Below, one piece after another: positions 1 through 5,384 of a DNA stretch of 6,456 nt. The notes under the pieces are model-generated. The model was not told the DNA's origin. It was given only the letters and a program-made list of their open reading frames with translations, and searched no databases. Location: contig CAZCAI010000214.1 of NCBI GenBank assembly GCA_964496595.1, positions 1-6,456 of the forward strand, in the 5' to 3' direction. How positions within the stretch are numbered: the first letter of the stretch is position 1; each line of letters begins with the position of its first letter. The position numbers were made by a program, and so were the translations under genes. The DNA comes from JAAAOZ01 sp964496595. GTDB lineage: Bacteria; Chloroflexota; Anaerolineae; B4-G1; SLSP01.

Positions 1-426
1 GTGGATCGCTACCTGCTCAAGCCCATCCAGCCGGACGAACTGCGCGAGGCGGTGGTGGACGCGCTCAACCAAAAGGAAGCGCAGATCGAGCGCCTTCAGG
101 AAGAGGAAGAACGGCAAGAGGTCTTGGAGCACGGCCCTTTTTACGTCGATTTGAAGAAGCACATCGCCGAGAAAGAGGGCCAGCCGTTGGATCTGACCCC
201 CAGCGAGTTCGACTTGCTGACCTGCCTGATCGAGAACGCGCATCGCGTGGTGCCGCCGCCGGAGTTGGTGGAGATCGTGCGCGATTATCGCCCCGATACG
301 AACCACGAGGCCCGGCAGATCATCAAGTGGTACATCCACCGGCTGCGCAAGAAAGTCGAAGTCGATACCTCGAACCCCCGGTACGTCATCAACGTGCGTG
401 GCATCGGCTATCGCTTCGCGGAGTAG
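1..426 (+). CDS. OmpR/PhoB-family response regulator, 5'-truncated by the window edge
   Basis: This is the C-terminal part of a two-component response regulator that would bind DNA after phosphorylation by a sensor kinase. The visible frame opens with YLLKPIQPDELREAV, the end of a receiver domain that carries the conserved Lys before Pro. The phosphoacceptor Asp therefore lies upstream of the window, and the GTG at position 1 is not the real start. A Glu/Gln/Arg-rich linker helix (about residues 24-44) is followed by a winged-helix trans_reg_C domain (about 47-141). Its hallmarks are LTPSEFDLLTCLIENAHRVV, the recognition-helix region around HRLRKKVE, and the terminal hairpin VRGIGYRF. The gene ends in TAG and is followed by several stem-loops and a terminator, so it closes its transcript. 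Its target genes cannot be read from the sequence. Confidence 0.9.
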   Translation: MDRYLLKPIQPDELREAVVDALNQKEAQIERLQEEEERQEVLEHGPFYVDLKKHIAEKEGQPLDLTPSEFDLLTCLIENAHRVVPPPELVEIVRDYRPDTNHEARQIIKWYIHRLRKKVEVDTSNPRYVINVRGIGYRFAE

Positions 427-450
427 CCGCGCCCTTTGCGAAGATGTTCG

Positions 451-510
451 TCTTGGTGGATCTAACGATCCAAGACCTTTAGGGTCTAAAACGGGGATTT
501 GGCAATCCCC
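451..510 (+). other. Cluster of small stem-loops downstream of the response regulator
   Basis: Three short inverted repeats follow one another. TCTTG/CAAGA plus GATC/GATC (451-475) has a TAAC loop and a 3-nt bulge. AGACC/GGTCT lies at 473-487. GGGGATT/AATCCCC (493-510) has a TGGC loop and is followed by TTT. The first two share bases 473-475 and cannot form at once. They may be 3' UTR structure, or part of a small RNA ending at the downstream terminator; nothing seen decides between these. Confidence 0.35.
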
Positions 511-533
511 TTTGAGCTGTTGAGATAGTCCCC

Positions 534-576
534 AAGCCCTGACAGGCTCACAAGCCTTGTCGGGGCTTTTTGTTTT
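534..576 (+). terminator. Intrinsic terminator after the response regulator
   Basis: A stem of about 15 bp is formed by AAGCCCTGACAGGCT (534-548) and AGCCTTGTCGGGGCTT (553-568), with one bulge, one G-U pair and a CACA loop. A T-rich run follows directly (TTTTTGTTTT). This is a classic rho-independent terminator on the plus strand, about 110 bases after the stop codon. Confidence 0.85.
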
Positions 577-654
577 CGCCGTCTGTTCTATCTCCAACCC
601 AAACCCAACCTTCCCAACCTATGACAAAATCACCTCTGACGATATACATCATTT

Positions 655-790
655 TTGAGGCGCTGTTTATGCTATGCTTAAGTGTAGCATAGACGTGCGC
701 GAGAGCATAAGGGATGCGCACCTATCAGAAGGGATAATGGATGTACGGATTAGATCATGATCTTATACATAGTGAAGTTAATTGGGTGAT
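655..790 (+). promoter_or_regulatory. Control region of the CheY-like gene with two palindromes
   Basis: The 427-795 gap contains no gene. After the terminator it becomes AT-richer and carries an inverted repeat CTATGCT-N7-AGCATAG (672-692), a weaker pair GTGCGC-N15-GCGCAC (695-721) and a perfect 12-bp palindrome AGATCATGATCT (752-763). Possible -10 elements are TTAAGT (678-683, 17 bases after TTGAGG), GATAAT (733-738) and TATACA (764-769); none has a convincing -35. GGTGAT at 785-790 can pair with the 16S tail and lies 5 bases before the ATG at 796. The palindromes look like operator sites, but the regulator is unknown. Confidence 0.4.
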
Positions 791-795
791 ATCGT

Positions 796-1197
796 ATGGA
801 AGAATGTCAACGTATTTTAGTGGTGGAGGATGAGAAGTGGCTGCGCCTTATTCTGAGAGACATTTTGCGGCGGATGGGCAATGGTTATGAGATTGTCGTG
901 GTCTCAGATGCGGAGGCGGCCTTGTCGGAAGTGGAGAAGGACGGCCTGCATCTGCTCCTCACCGACCTGCGACTGCCGGGTATCGATGGCGTGGCGCTGA
1001 CCGAGCGCCTCATCGAGGCCGGGTGGGAGATTCCCATCATCTGGATGACGGCCTATGGCTGCCATCGCGTCCGCTCGGAGGCTGAGGAAATGGACGTTTA
1101 TCGTTGTTTGGATAAACCGTTGCGTATTGATCAAATCCGAGGCGTGGTGCGGGAGGCCTTAGATGAGGGGGCGGCTGGATCTAGCGGATGTGGATGA
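796..1197 (+). CDS. Receiver-only (CheY-like) response regulator
   Basis: This 133-residue cytoplasmic protein consists of one phosphoacceptor receiver domain and no output domain. The key residues are present: acidic pair E11/D12 (in VVEDE), phosphoacceptor D57 (LLLTDLRLPGIDG), T85 (IIWMTAYG) and K107 before Pro (CLDKPL). It should therefore accept phosphate from a histidine kinase or phosphotransfer protein and act by contacting another protein. The last 10 residues (EGAAGSSGCG) form a small flexible tail beyond the fold. The ATG at 796 follows GGTGAT, which can act as a Shine-Dalgarno sequence. The next gene begins 37 bases after the stop codon with no terminator between, so the two are probably cotranscribed. 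No histidine kinase is visible in the window. Confidence 0.9.
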   Translation: MEECQRILVVEDEKWLRLILRDILRRMGNGYEIVVVSDAEAALSEVEKDGLHLLLTDLRLPGIDGVALTERLIEAGWEIPIIWMTAYGCHRVRSEAEEMDVYRCLDKPLRIDQIRGVVREALDEGAAGSSGCG

Positions 1198-1234
1198 TAA
1201 AGGTATTTTCCTGTTAGGCGACCTAGGAGGTATC

Positions 1235-1693
1235 ATGAAAACTACACCTTCACTCTTGCCGGAGCCTCGAAGCTACGCTGAAACGGCGATCATGTTGGGG
1301 GCCATCACGGCACTTCCCTTTGCCGTTCTATGGTCTTGGCTGTTCTCCGCGATGCAGCAACGGTCGTTCGGAGAGATTCTTCCGTTTGGACTGATCGCCG
1401 GCTTGCTCTTCGGGCTGTTCTTTGGCCTGGGTATGGCCGTTTTCTTCAAGGGCGAAACAGCTACCGTGGATGTCTCAGACAAGAAGCGCTTTGTTTCAAC
1501 CTTGAATGTTGCCGCTTCTCGGCTGGGGTTCAATCCGGCTTCACAGTCTGACGATTTTTTCACTTTCAAGCCCTCGTTTTCGGCTGGTCTGGCGGCGGGA
1601 AGAATTTCGGTTCAACTGAAGGAAGGGCAAGCTGTAATCGTTGGGCCCAAGATATATGTCAAGAAGTTGCTCAAACGACTCGTGACTGAATGA
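1235..1693 (+). CDS. Small uncharacterised protein with two membrane helices
   Basis: I do not recognise this family. The ATG at 1235 is preferred because AGGAGGT (1225-1231) sits just before it. The frame is open further upstream to 1163, but that extension would overlap the response regulator and lacks a ribosome binding site. The 152-residue protein has a polar N-terminus and two hydrophobic helices, about residues 17-40 (includes ALPFAVLWSWLF) and 48-71 (LIAGLLFGLFFGLGMAVFF). A soluble C-terminal domain of about 80 residues then mixes strands with basic stretches (KIYVKKLLKRLVTE). By the positive-inside rule both termini are probably cytoplasmic. It lies 37 bases after the receiver gene, which suggests joint expression, and a hairpin starts immediately after its stop codon. 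Confidence 0.75.
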   Translation: MKTTPSLLPEPRSYAETAIMLGAITALPFAVLWSWLFSAMQQRSFGEILPFGLIAGLLFGLFFGLGMAVFFKGETATVDVSDKKRFVSTLNVAASRLGFNPASQSDDFFTFKPSFSAGLAAGRISVQLKEGQAVIVGPKIYVKKLLKRLVTE

Positions 1694-1743
1694 GAAGTGA
1701 AGCGAAGCAACGGATTGCCGCCGACGTTACTTCGCTTCGCTTC
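1694..1743 (+). repeat. Long hairpin immediately after the membrane-protein stop codon
   Basis: GAAGTGAAGCGAAG (1694-1707) pairs with CTTCGCTTCGCTTC (1730-1743) over 14 bp with a single G-U wobble. AACG/CGTT (1709-1712 and 1725-1728) extends the stem inward, leaving a 12-base loop. No T-run follows, so it is not a standard intrinsic terminator. It could stabilise the 3' end of the mRNA or be a REP-like element. Confidence 0.55.
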
Positions 1744-1774
1744 GCAATGCGGCTGAACCCGAACGATGGGAGGA

Positions 1775-1858
1775 ACCTTCCCGGAAGCTAAAACCTGTTT
1801 GTATACGAATGAGTCAATTTTAGCCCGTCAAATCGGTTTTGGTAGCTTCCAGGAAGGT
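1775..1858. repeat. 84-bp imperfect inverted repeat with self-palindromic arms
   Basis: ACCTTCCCGGAAGCTA (1775-1790) is the reverse complement of TAGCTTCCAGGAAGGT (1843-1858) at 15 of 16 positions. After a 3-base bulge the pairing resumes inward with AAACC/GGTTT and TTT/AAA. Each arm also contains a palindrome of the form CTTCCnGGAAG (1777-1787 and 1846-1856), with centres 69 bp apart. The element lies 38 bases upstream of the PfpI start codon. It could be a dispersed hairpin repeat or MITE-like remnant, or a pair of operator sites controlling the next gene. Confidence 0.6.
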
Positions 1859-1896
1859 GATTCACAAATATAAGATAAGACGAAAGGAGATAGGAG

Positions 1897-2415
1897 ATGA
1901 GACTGGAAGGGAAGCGCATTGCTGTATTGGCGGAGGAGTTATTCGAGGACTTGGAGCTGTGGTATCCGCTCATTCGCATGCGCGAGGCGGGCGCTGACGT
2001 CACTGTGGTGGGCACGTCCGAAAACGCGACCTATCACGGGAAGCATGGCCTGCCAGTGAAGGCCGACGTCGCATCCAAGGATGTCGCGCCGGAGGATTTT
2101 GACGCGGTGATCATCCCCGGCGGCTACGCGCCGGATCAGATGCGCCGGCATCAGGCGACGTTGGATCTGGTGTTGGGCGTCTTCGAGCGCGGCGGCGTCG
2201 TGGCGATGATCTGCCACGCGGGATGGGTGCCCATCTCCGCCGGCATCATCAAGGGCAAGCGGGCGACCTCCTTCTTCGCCATCAAGGATGACATGATCAA
2301 CGCGGGCGCGATCTGGGAGGATAAGGCGGTCGTGCGCGACGGTAATCTGATCAGCTCGCGCACACCCGACGATCTGCCCGTCTTTTGCCGGGCCATTATC
2401 GATGCCCTTGCTTAA
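1897..2415 (+). CDS. DJ-1/PfpI family protein (PfpI-like)
   Basis: This 172-residue cytoplasmic protein belongs to the DJ-1/PfpI superfamily, whose members are variously reported as cysteine peptidases, glyoxalase/deglycase-type enzymes or redox-stress proteins; the activity cannot be assigned from sequence. The nucleophile elbow is AMICHAGW, with Cys106 and His107. Asp80 in GGYAPDQMRR takes the place of the Glu of the Pyrococcus PfpI triad. Glu20 in FEDLELWYP aligns with the acidic residue that polarises the DJ-1 cysteine. The C-terminal part (IKDDMINAGAIWEDKAVVRDGN, shown as IKDDMINAGA then DGNLISSRTPDDLP) is typical of PfpI proteins, and the length is normal. The ATG follows AAAGGAGATAGGAG. 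The usual CHGP motif is CHAGW here. A small ORF overlaps its 3' end by 14 bases. Confidence 0.9.
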   Translation: MRLEGKRIAVLAEELFEDLELWYPLIRMREAGADVTVVGTSENATYHGKHGLPVKADVASKDVAPEDFDAVIIPGGYAPDQMRRHQATLDLVLGVFERGGVVAMICHAGWVPISAGIIKGKRATSFFAIKDDMINAGAIWEDKAVVRDGNLISSRTPDDLPVFCRAIIDALA

Positions 2416-2632
2416 GTCTGGCATACACGCCACGAGCGTGGATATCTCAGAAGGTCGGGGTGCGTTTCGCATGCTCGCGCCGCCGGCTTTACCGGCGGAT
2501 GATGGAGATGCGCCGGCGATCTCATTCGATGCGCCGTGTCAGGCCCGCATCATCATCGTCGATGCGGCAGGCGTCGCCGTCGAGAAAAACCTCACCCTCC
2601 CGGACGATGAGTTTCGCCTGCTTCGCGAGTAA
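2402..2632 (+). CDS. Small hypothetical protein overlapping the PfpI-like gene
   Basis: I recognise no family for this 76-residue ORF. It starts at an ATG inside the last codons of the PfpI-like gene (14-base overlap) and has no clear ribosome binding site, so it would depend on translational coupling. Support for real coding comes from codon choice, which resembles the neighbours (many GCG, GTC, ATC, CGC and CTC codons), and from a protein-like C-terminal half with a strand-type run ARIIIVDAAGVAVEKN followed by LPDDEFRLLRE. The overlapping alternative frame gives an Arg/Ser-rich product typical of a shadow. It has no Cys cluster, signal peptide or membrane segment. It could start internally at the ATG at 2471, or be the decayed end of a longer gene. 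Confidence 0.5.
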   Translation: MPLLKSGIHATSVDISEGRGAFRMLAPPALPADDGDAPAISFDAPCQARIIIVDAAGVAVEKNLTLPDDEFRLLRE

Positions 2633-2698
2633 CTCGTTGGAGGCGGTTTATCACCCTCTTGATCGCAGATTTTGAATTCGCCCCATTTAGAAAGCAGC

Positions 2699-2722
2699 AA
2701 ATCGACAAATCGACAAATTAGC
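2699..2722 (+). repeat. 8-bp tandem repeat in the ferritin-like gene leader
   Basis: AAATCGAC occurs twice in tandem (2699-2706 and 2707-2714), followed by a degenerate third unit AAATTAGC (2715-2722). It ends 3 bases before the AAGGAG ribosome binding site of the next gene. Confidence 0.7.
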
Positions 2723-2739
2723 AAAAAGGAGATTGATTC

Positions 2740-3111
2740 ATGCCTGAGTTTGCAGATCCATTTAGCGGTAAAGTTCCAGAGCGCAAATTGACCAAAGAAG
2801 AATTGATTCGAGCGATTCGCCTTAACATCGCTGCTGAGCATGAGGCGATTCATCTCTATATGGCTCACGCCAACGCGACTGATCACCCTCTGGCGAAGGA
2901 GATTCTGGTGGATATCGCCAACGAGGAGCGGGAACACGTCGGCGAGTTCATGTACTTGCTTGAAGTGCTCACCGGCGACGAGGCCAAATGGCTGGAGCGG
3001 GGACGTGAGGAGGTGCGGGAGATGATAGCCGAGGGCGGCGGTGAGGGCGCGTCAGGCGATGCGGCATCCGCCGCGGAGGATGAGGCCACCATCGGCTCGT
3101 TGAAGTCGTAG
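2740..3111 (+). CDS. Encapsulated ferritin-like protein (encapsulin cargo)
   Basis: This 123-residue protein is the likely cargo of the encapsulin encoded next. Family members (EncFtn and the Pyrococcus/Thermotoga ferritin-like proteins) form annular assemblies inside the shell and oxidise ferrous iron for storage. The helical core (about residues 18-96) carries the iron-binding pattern: Glu33 in AAEHEAIHLY, and Glu63 and His66 in IANEEREHVGEF, matching Glu32, Glu62 and His65 of the Rhodospirillum EncFtn by hand alignment. A Gly/Ser/Ala/Glu-rich linker (about 97-115) leads to the C-terminal TIGSLKS (117-123), which closely fits the cargo-loading peptides that tether proteins inside encapsulins. 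AAGGAG lies 8 bases before the ATG. The shell gene starts 63 bases after the stop codon with no terminator between, so they are probably one transcript. Unlike the Pyrococcus version it is not fused to the shell protein. Confidence 0.9.
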   Translation: MPEFADPFSGKVPERKLTKEELIRAIRLNIAAEHEAIHLYMAHANATDHPLAKEILVDIANEEREHVGEFMYLLEVLTGDEAKWLERGREEVREMIAEGGGEGASGDAASAAEDEATIGSLKS

Positions 3112-3120
3112 ATTCCCTTT

Positions 3121-3162
3121 CAACTTGCAACTTGAAACGTTTAACTGATTTTCCGATTTTCC
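3121..3162 (+). repeat. Two short tandem duplications in the encapsulin leader
   Basis: CAACTTG is repeated exactly (3121-3127, 3128-3134), and GATTTTCC is repeated exactly (3147-3154, 3155-3162). The second pair abuts the AAGGAGG ribosome binding site (3163-3169) of the encapsulin gene. TTTCAA (3118-3123) and TTGAAA (3132-3137) also form an inverted pair. Confidence 0.7.
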
Positions 3163-3174
3163 AAGGAGGATGGA

Positions 3175-3966
3175 ATGGCAAATAAATACCTGGCACGTGA
3201 TGATGCACCTTTTGGCTCAGATGTGTGGGAGGTCTTGGATAGCACGATGATCGAGGTCGCCAAGAGTCGATTGACCGGGCGGCGATTGTTGCCGCTGGAT
3301 GGCCCCTATGGCTTCGGCCTTAAATCGATTCCGCTGCGGGATATGGAGGTCGATGATGGCCTGATCATCAGCGAGAATCTCCCCATTGTGTTGATCCAGG
3401 AGTTCTTCGATCTGGGCGCGCGCGATTTGGCGAATTTTGAGCGCGATCATCATTACTTGGATGTTGAACCGGTGGAGCAGGCGGTCCGCGCCTGTGTGGA
3501 ACGCGAGGATGACCTGATCTTCAACGGCGGCGCCGGCCTGCCCGGCCTGATGAACCTTTCGGGCGCCGGCAGCCTGACGCTCTCCGATTGGGACGATATC
3601 GGGACGGCGGCACGGGATGTTATCCAGGCGGTCACCTCGCTGGATGCGGCGGGCTTTCACGGCCCCTACACAATGGCGCTCGCGCCGCAGCGCTACAACA
3701 TGCTCTTCCGCCGGTATCACAATGGCAACCAGAGCGAGTTGGAGCACCTGCGCACGATGGTCACCGATGGCATCGTCAAGGCGCCTCTCTTAGAAGCGGG
3801 CGGCGTGATACTGGAATCTGATCATCGCAACATGGCGCTCGTTCTCGGCCAGGATATGACCATCGGCTTTATCGGGCCGGCGGGCGACACCGTCGAGTTC
3901 ACGCTCTCCGAGAGCCTGACGCTGCGCGTGCGTCATCCCGACGCGATTTGTGTTTTGGAAGCGTGA
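3175..3966 (+). CDS. Encapsulin shell protein (family 1, HK97-fold)
   Basis: This 263-residue protein should self-assemble into a hollow icosahedral compartment that encloses the ferritin-like protein encoded just upstream. Its length is close to the 265-residue Thermotoga encapsulin, which forms a 60-subunit T=1 shell; the T number here is an inference. Recognisable blocks run in the expected order: N-terminal helix (about 15-35), LDGPYGFG (41-48) before the extended loop, LANFERD (85-91), EREDDLIFNG (109-118), GPYTMALAPQRY (163-174), LVLGQDMTIGF (222-232) and the end LRVRHPDAICVLEA. By hand alignment with the Thermotoga protein, the flavin-contacting Arg79 and Trp87 correspond to Gln75 and Arg83, so bound FMN is doubtful. 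AAGGAGG lies 5 bases before the ATG. An inverted repeat without a strong T-run follows. Confidence 0.95.
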   Translation: MANKYLARDDAPFGSDVWEVLDSTMIEVAKSRLTGRRLLPLDGPYGFGLKSIPLRDMEVDDGLIISENLPIVLIQEFFDLGARDLANFERDHHYLDVEPVEQAVRACVEREDDLIFNGGAGLPGLMNLSGAGSLTLSDWDDIGTAARDVIQAVTSLDAAGFHGPYTMALAPQRYNMLFRRYHNGNQSELEHLRTMVTDGIVKAPLLEAGGVILESDHRNMALVLGQDMTIGFIGPAGDTVEFTLSESLTLRVRHPDAICVLEA

Positions 3967-3993
3967 TCGTCATTGCTTAGTTTTGCGAGCGGA

Positions 3994-4048
3994 AAGGTGT
4001 AACGCACCATCAGAGCACAGGATAGGTTCCCTAGGTGCGTTGCACCTT
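3994..4048. repeat. 15-bp inverted repeat between encapsulin and baeRF genes
   Basis: AAGGTGTAACGCACC (3994-4008) and GGTGCGTTGCACCTT (4034-4048) are complementary at 14 of 15 positions, with a 25-base loop. The stem starts 27 bases after the encapsulin stop codon. Only a loose T-run (ATTTTG) follows, so termination would be weak at best. It resembles the dispersed AACGCACC/GGTGCGTT hairpins found in several bacterial groups and could be a REP-like element. Confidence 0.6.
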
Positions 4049-4099
4049 ATGCCATAATTTTGAAAACTAAATAGGGGACGTTTGGACATTCGACTTTTT

Positions 4100-4145
4100 T
4101 GACTAAGGATTATCCGACTGCGTGACTAACGACTATCCGCCCAAG
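4100..4145 (+). repeat. 23-bp imperfect tandem duplication in the baeRF leader
   Basis: Two units with a period of 23 bp start at 4100 and 4123. Both share TGACTAA, then GA, then TATCCG at the same offsets; 15 of the first 17 positions match. The second unit runs up to the AGGAGGT ribosome binding site at 4146. Confidence 0.6.
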
Positions 4146-4161
4146 AGGAGGTAAGATCGTT

Positions 4162-5328
4162 ATGATTAACCGTTCCGAACTACAGGAACTAATTGAAGCA
4201 CGAGCCAAAGGATCTGTTTCGATTTACATGCCGACCTATCGTGTCGGCGCTGATTTCAGGCAGAACCCGGTCCGATTGAAGAACCTATTGAAGGAAGCTC
4301 AAGAGCAACTGATCGCCAGGGGGATGGACAAGCCGGAAGCGGAGGAACTCCTGCAACCCGCGCGTCAATTGCTCTCCGACGAGATCTACTGGCAACATCA
4401 GAGCGATGGCCTGACGCTATTCCTCTCACCTGAGATGCAGCGCGCCTACCGGATGCCCTACGACTTCGAGGAGTTGACCGTCGTCGCGGATCGTTTTCAC
4501 CTCAAGCCGCTGCTCCCGCTGCTCAGCGGGAACGGCCAATTCTACCTCTTGACCCTGAGCCAGAAGGGGGTGAAACTCTATCAAGGTTCCAAGTACAGCG
4601 TGAGCCAGGTCCCCACGGAGGATGTGCCGGAAAGTCTCTTCGAGCTGTTGGATTACGAGGAACTGGATCGTCAACTGCAATTCCACACTTCGACTCAGAC
4701 GCCCGGCGGCAAGCCGGCGACGCGCGAGGGGATGTTCCACGGTCACAGTGTGGGGGAGGCGGATCGCAAGGAGGACATCTTCAAGTACTTCCAAAAAGTG
4801 GATGATGCGCTGGAACCGCTCCTCCGGGATGGCGGCCGTCCCTTGGTTCTGACCGGCGTCGATTACCTGCTGCCCATCTATCGCGAGGCGAACAGCTATG
4901 AGCACCTGGCCGACGACGAGATCGAGGGCAGCCCCAACGAGTGGACGGTCGAGGAGATGCACGAGATGAGTTGGGAGGTTGTGGCGCCCATCTTCAAGGA
5001 GGATCGCGAGGAGGCGGAGCGACTTTATCAGCAGCTTGTGGGCAAAGGCACCGACTACGCCTCGCACGAGCTGGCGGAAATCGTGCCGGCGGCTTACTTT
5101 GAGCGCGTCGAAGTCCTCTTCGTCGCCGTCGATGAACAGCGCTGGGGCGCCTTCGATCCCGAAAGCGGCGAGATCGAGACCCACAACGAGCAGCAGCCGG
5201 GCGACGAGGATCTGTTAGATCTGGCGGCGCTACACACCCTACTCAACAGCGGCACCATCTACGCCGATGAGTCGGAGGCATTGCCCGACGTCCCGCCCAT
5301 CGCGGCGCTCTTCCGCTATGAGTTGTAA
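4162..5328 (+). CDS. baeRF family 3 protein (eRF1/Pelota-related)
   Basis: This 388-residue protein resembles the bacterial archaeo-eukaryotic release factor group, family 3. These proteins share the domain plan of eRF1/Pelota, and a role in ribosome rescue or hibernation has been proposed from comparative genomics but not, to my knowledge, shown for this family. The N-terminal block SVSIYMPTYRVGADFRQNP followed by VRLKNLLKEAQEQL (19-50) is the family signature. A central domain (about 125-275) includes FYLLTLSQKGVKLYQ, and a C-terminal alpha/beta domain (about 285-388) includes VLFVAVDEQRWGAFD and ends PPIAALFRYEL. I see no GGQ peptide-release motif. AGGAGGT at 4146-4152 sets the ATG at 4162. 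It is 195 bases from the encapsulin stop codon, with an inverted repeat between, so it may have its own promoter. A strong terminator follows. Confidence 0.8.
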   Translation: MINRSELQELIEARAKGSVSIYMPTYRVGADFRQNPVRLKNLLKEAQEQLIARGMDKPEAEELLQPARQLLSDEIYWQHQSDGLTLFLSPEMQRAYRMPYDFEELTVVADRFHLKPLLPLLSGNGQFYLLTLSQKGVKLYQGSKYSVSQVPTEDVPESLFELLDYEELDRQLQFHTSTQTPGGKPATREGMFHGHSVGEADRKEDIFKYFQKVDDALEPLLRDGGRPLVLTGVDYLLPIYREANSYEHLADDEIEGSPNEWTVEEMHEMSWEVVAPIFKEDREEAERLYQQLVGKGTDYASHELAEIVPAAYFERVEVLFVAVDEQRWGAFDPESGEIETHNEQQPGDEDLLDLAALHTLLNSGTIYADESEALPDVPPIAALFRYEL

Positions 5329-5349
5329 TCCGTACATTGCTTGATTCTC

Positions 5350-5384
5350 AAGGGCGGGTCTCTGAAGGGAGACTCGCCCTTTTT
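5350..5384 (+). terminator. Intrinsic terminator after the baeRF gene
   Basis: AAGGGCGGGTCTC (5350-5362) pairs with GAGACTCGCCCTT (5369-5381) over 13 bp with one G-U pair and a TGAAGG loop, followed by TTTT. It begins 22 bases after the baeRF stop codon. Its T-run also begins a 7-bp inverted repeat TTTTTGC/GCAAAAA (5380-5396). Confidence 0.9.

Noticed and set aside
1163..1234. Upstream extension of the two-helix membrane protein to an ATG at 1163
   Set aside because: It overlaps the regulator gene and lacks a ribosome binding site, while AGGAGGT precedes the in-frame ATG at 1235.
2385..2675. Alternative plus-strand frame across the small ORF, 96 codons
   Set aside because: The product is dominated by Arg, Ser and Met, as expected from an off-frame reading of GC-rich coding DNA; the 2402 frame is more protein-like.
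2699..2722. Tandem repeats considered as a CRISPR or iteron array
   Set aside because: Units are 8 bp, contiguous without spacers and only two to three copies, so neither interpretation holds.
4426..5184. Long open frame on the minus strand opposite the baeRF gene
   Set aside because: It is antisense to a well-supported gene, has no ribosome binding site of note, and its product looks like a low-complexity Leu/Arg/His-rich mirror of the plus-strand codons.
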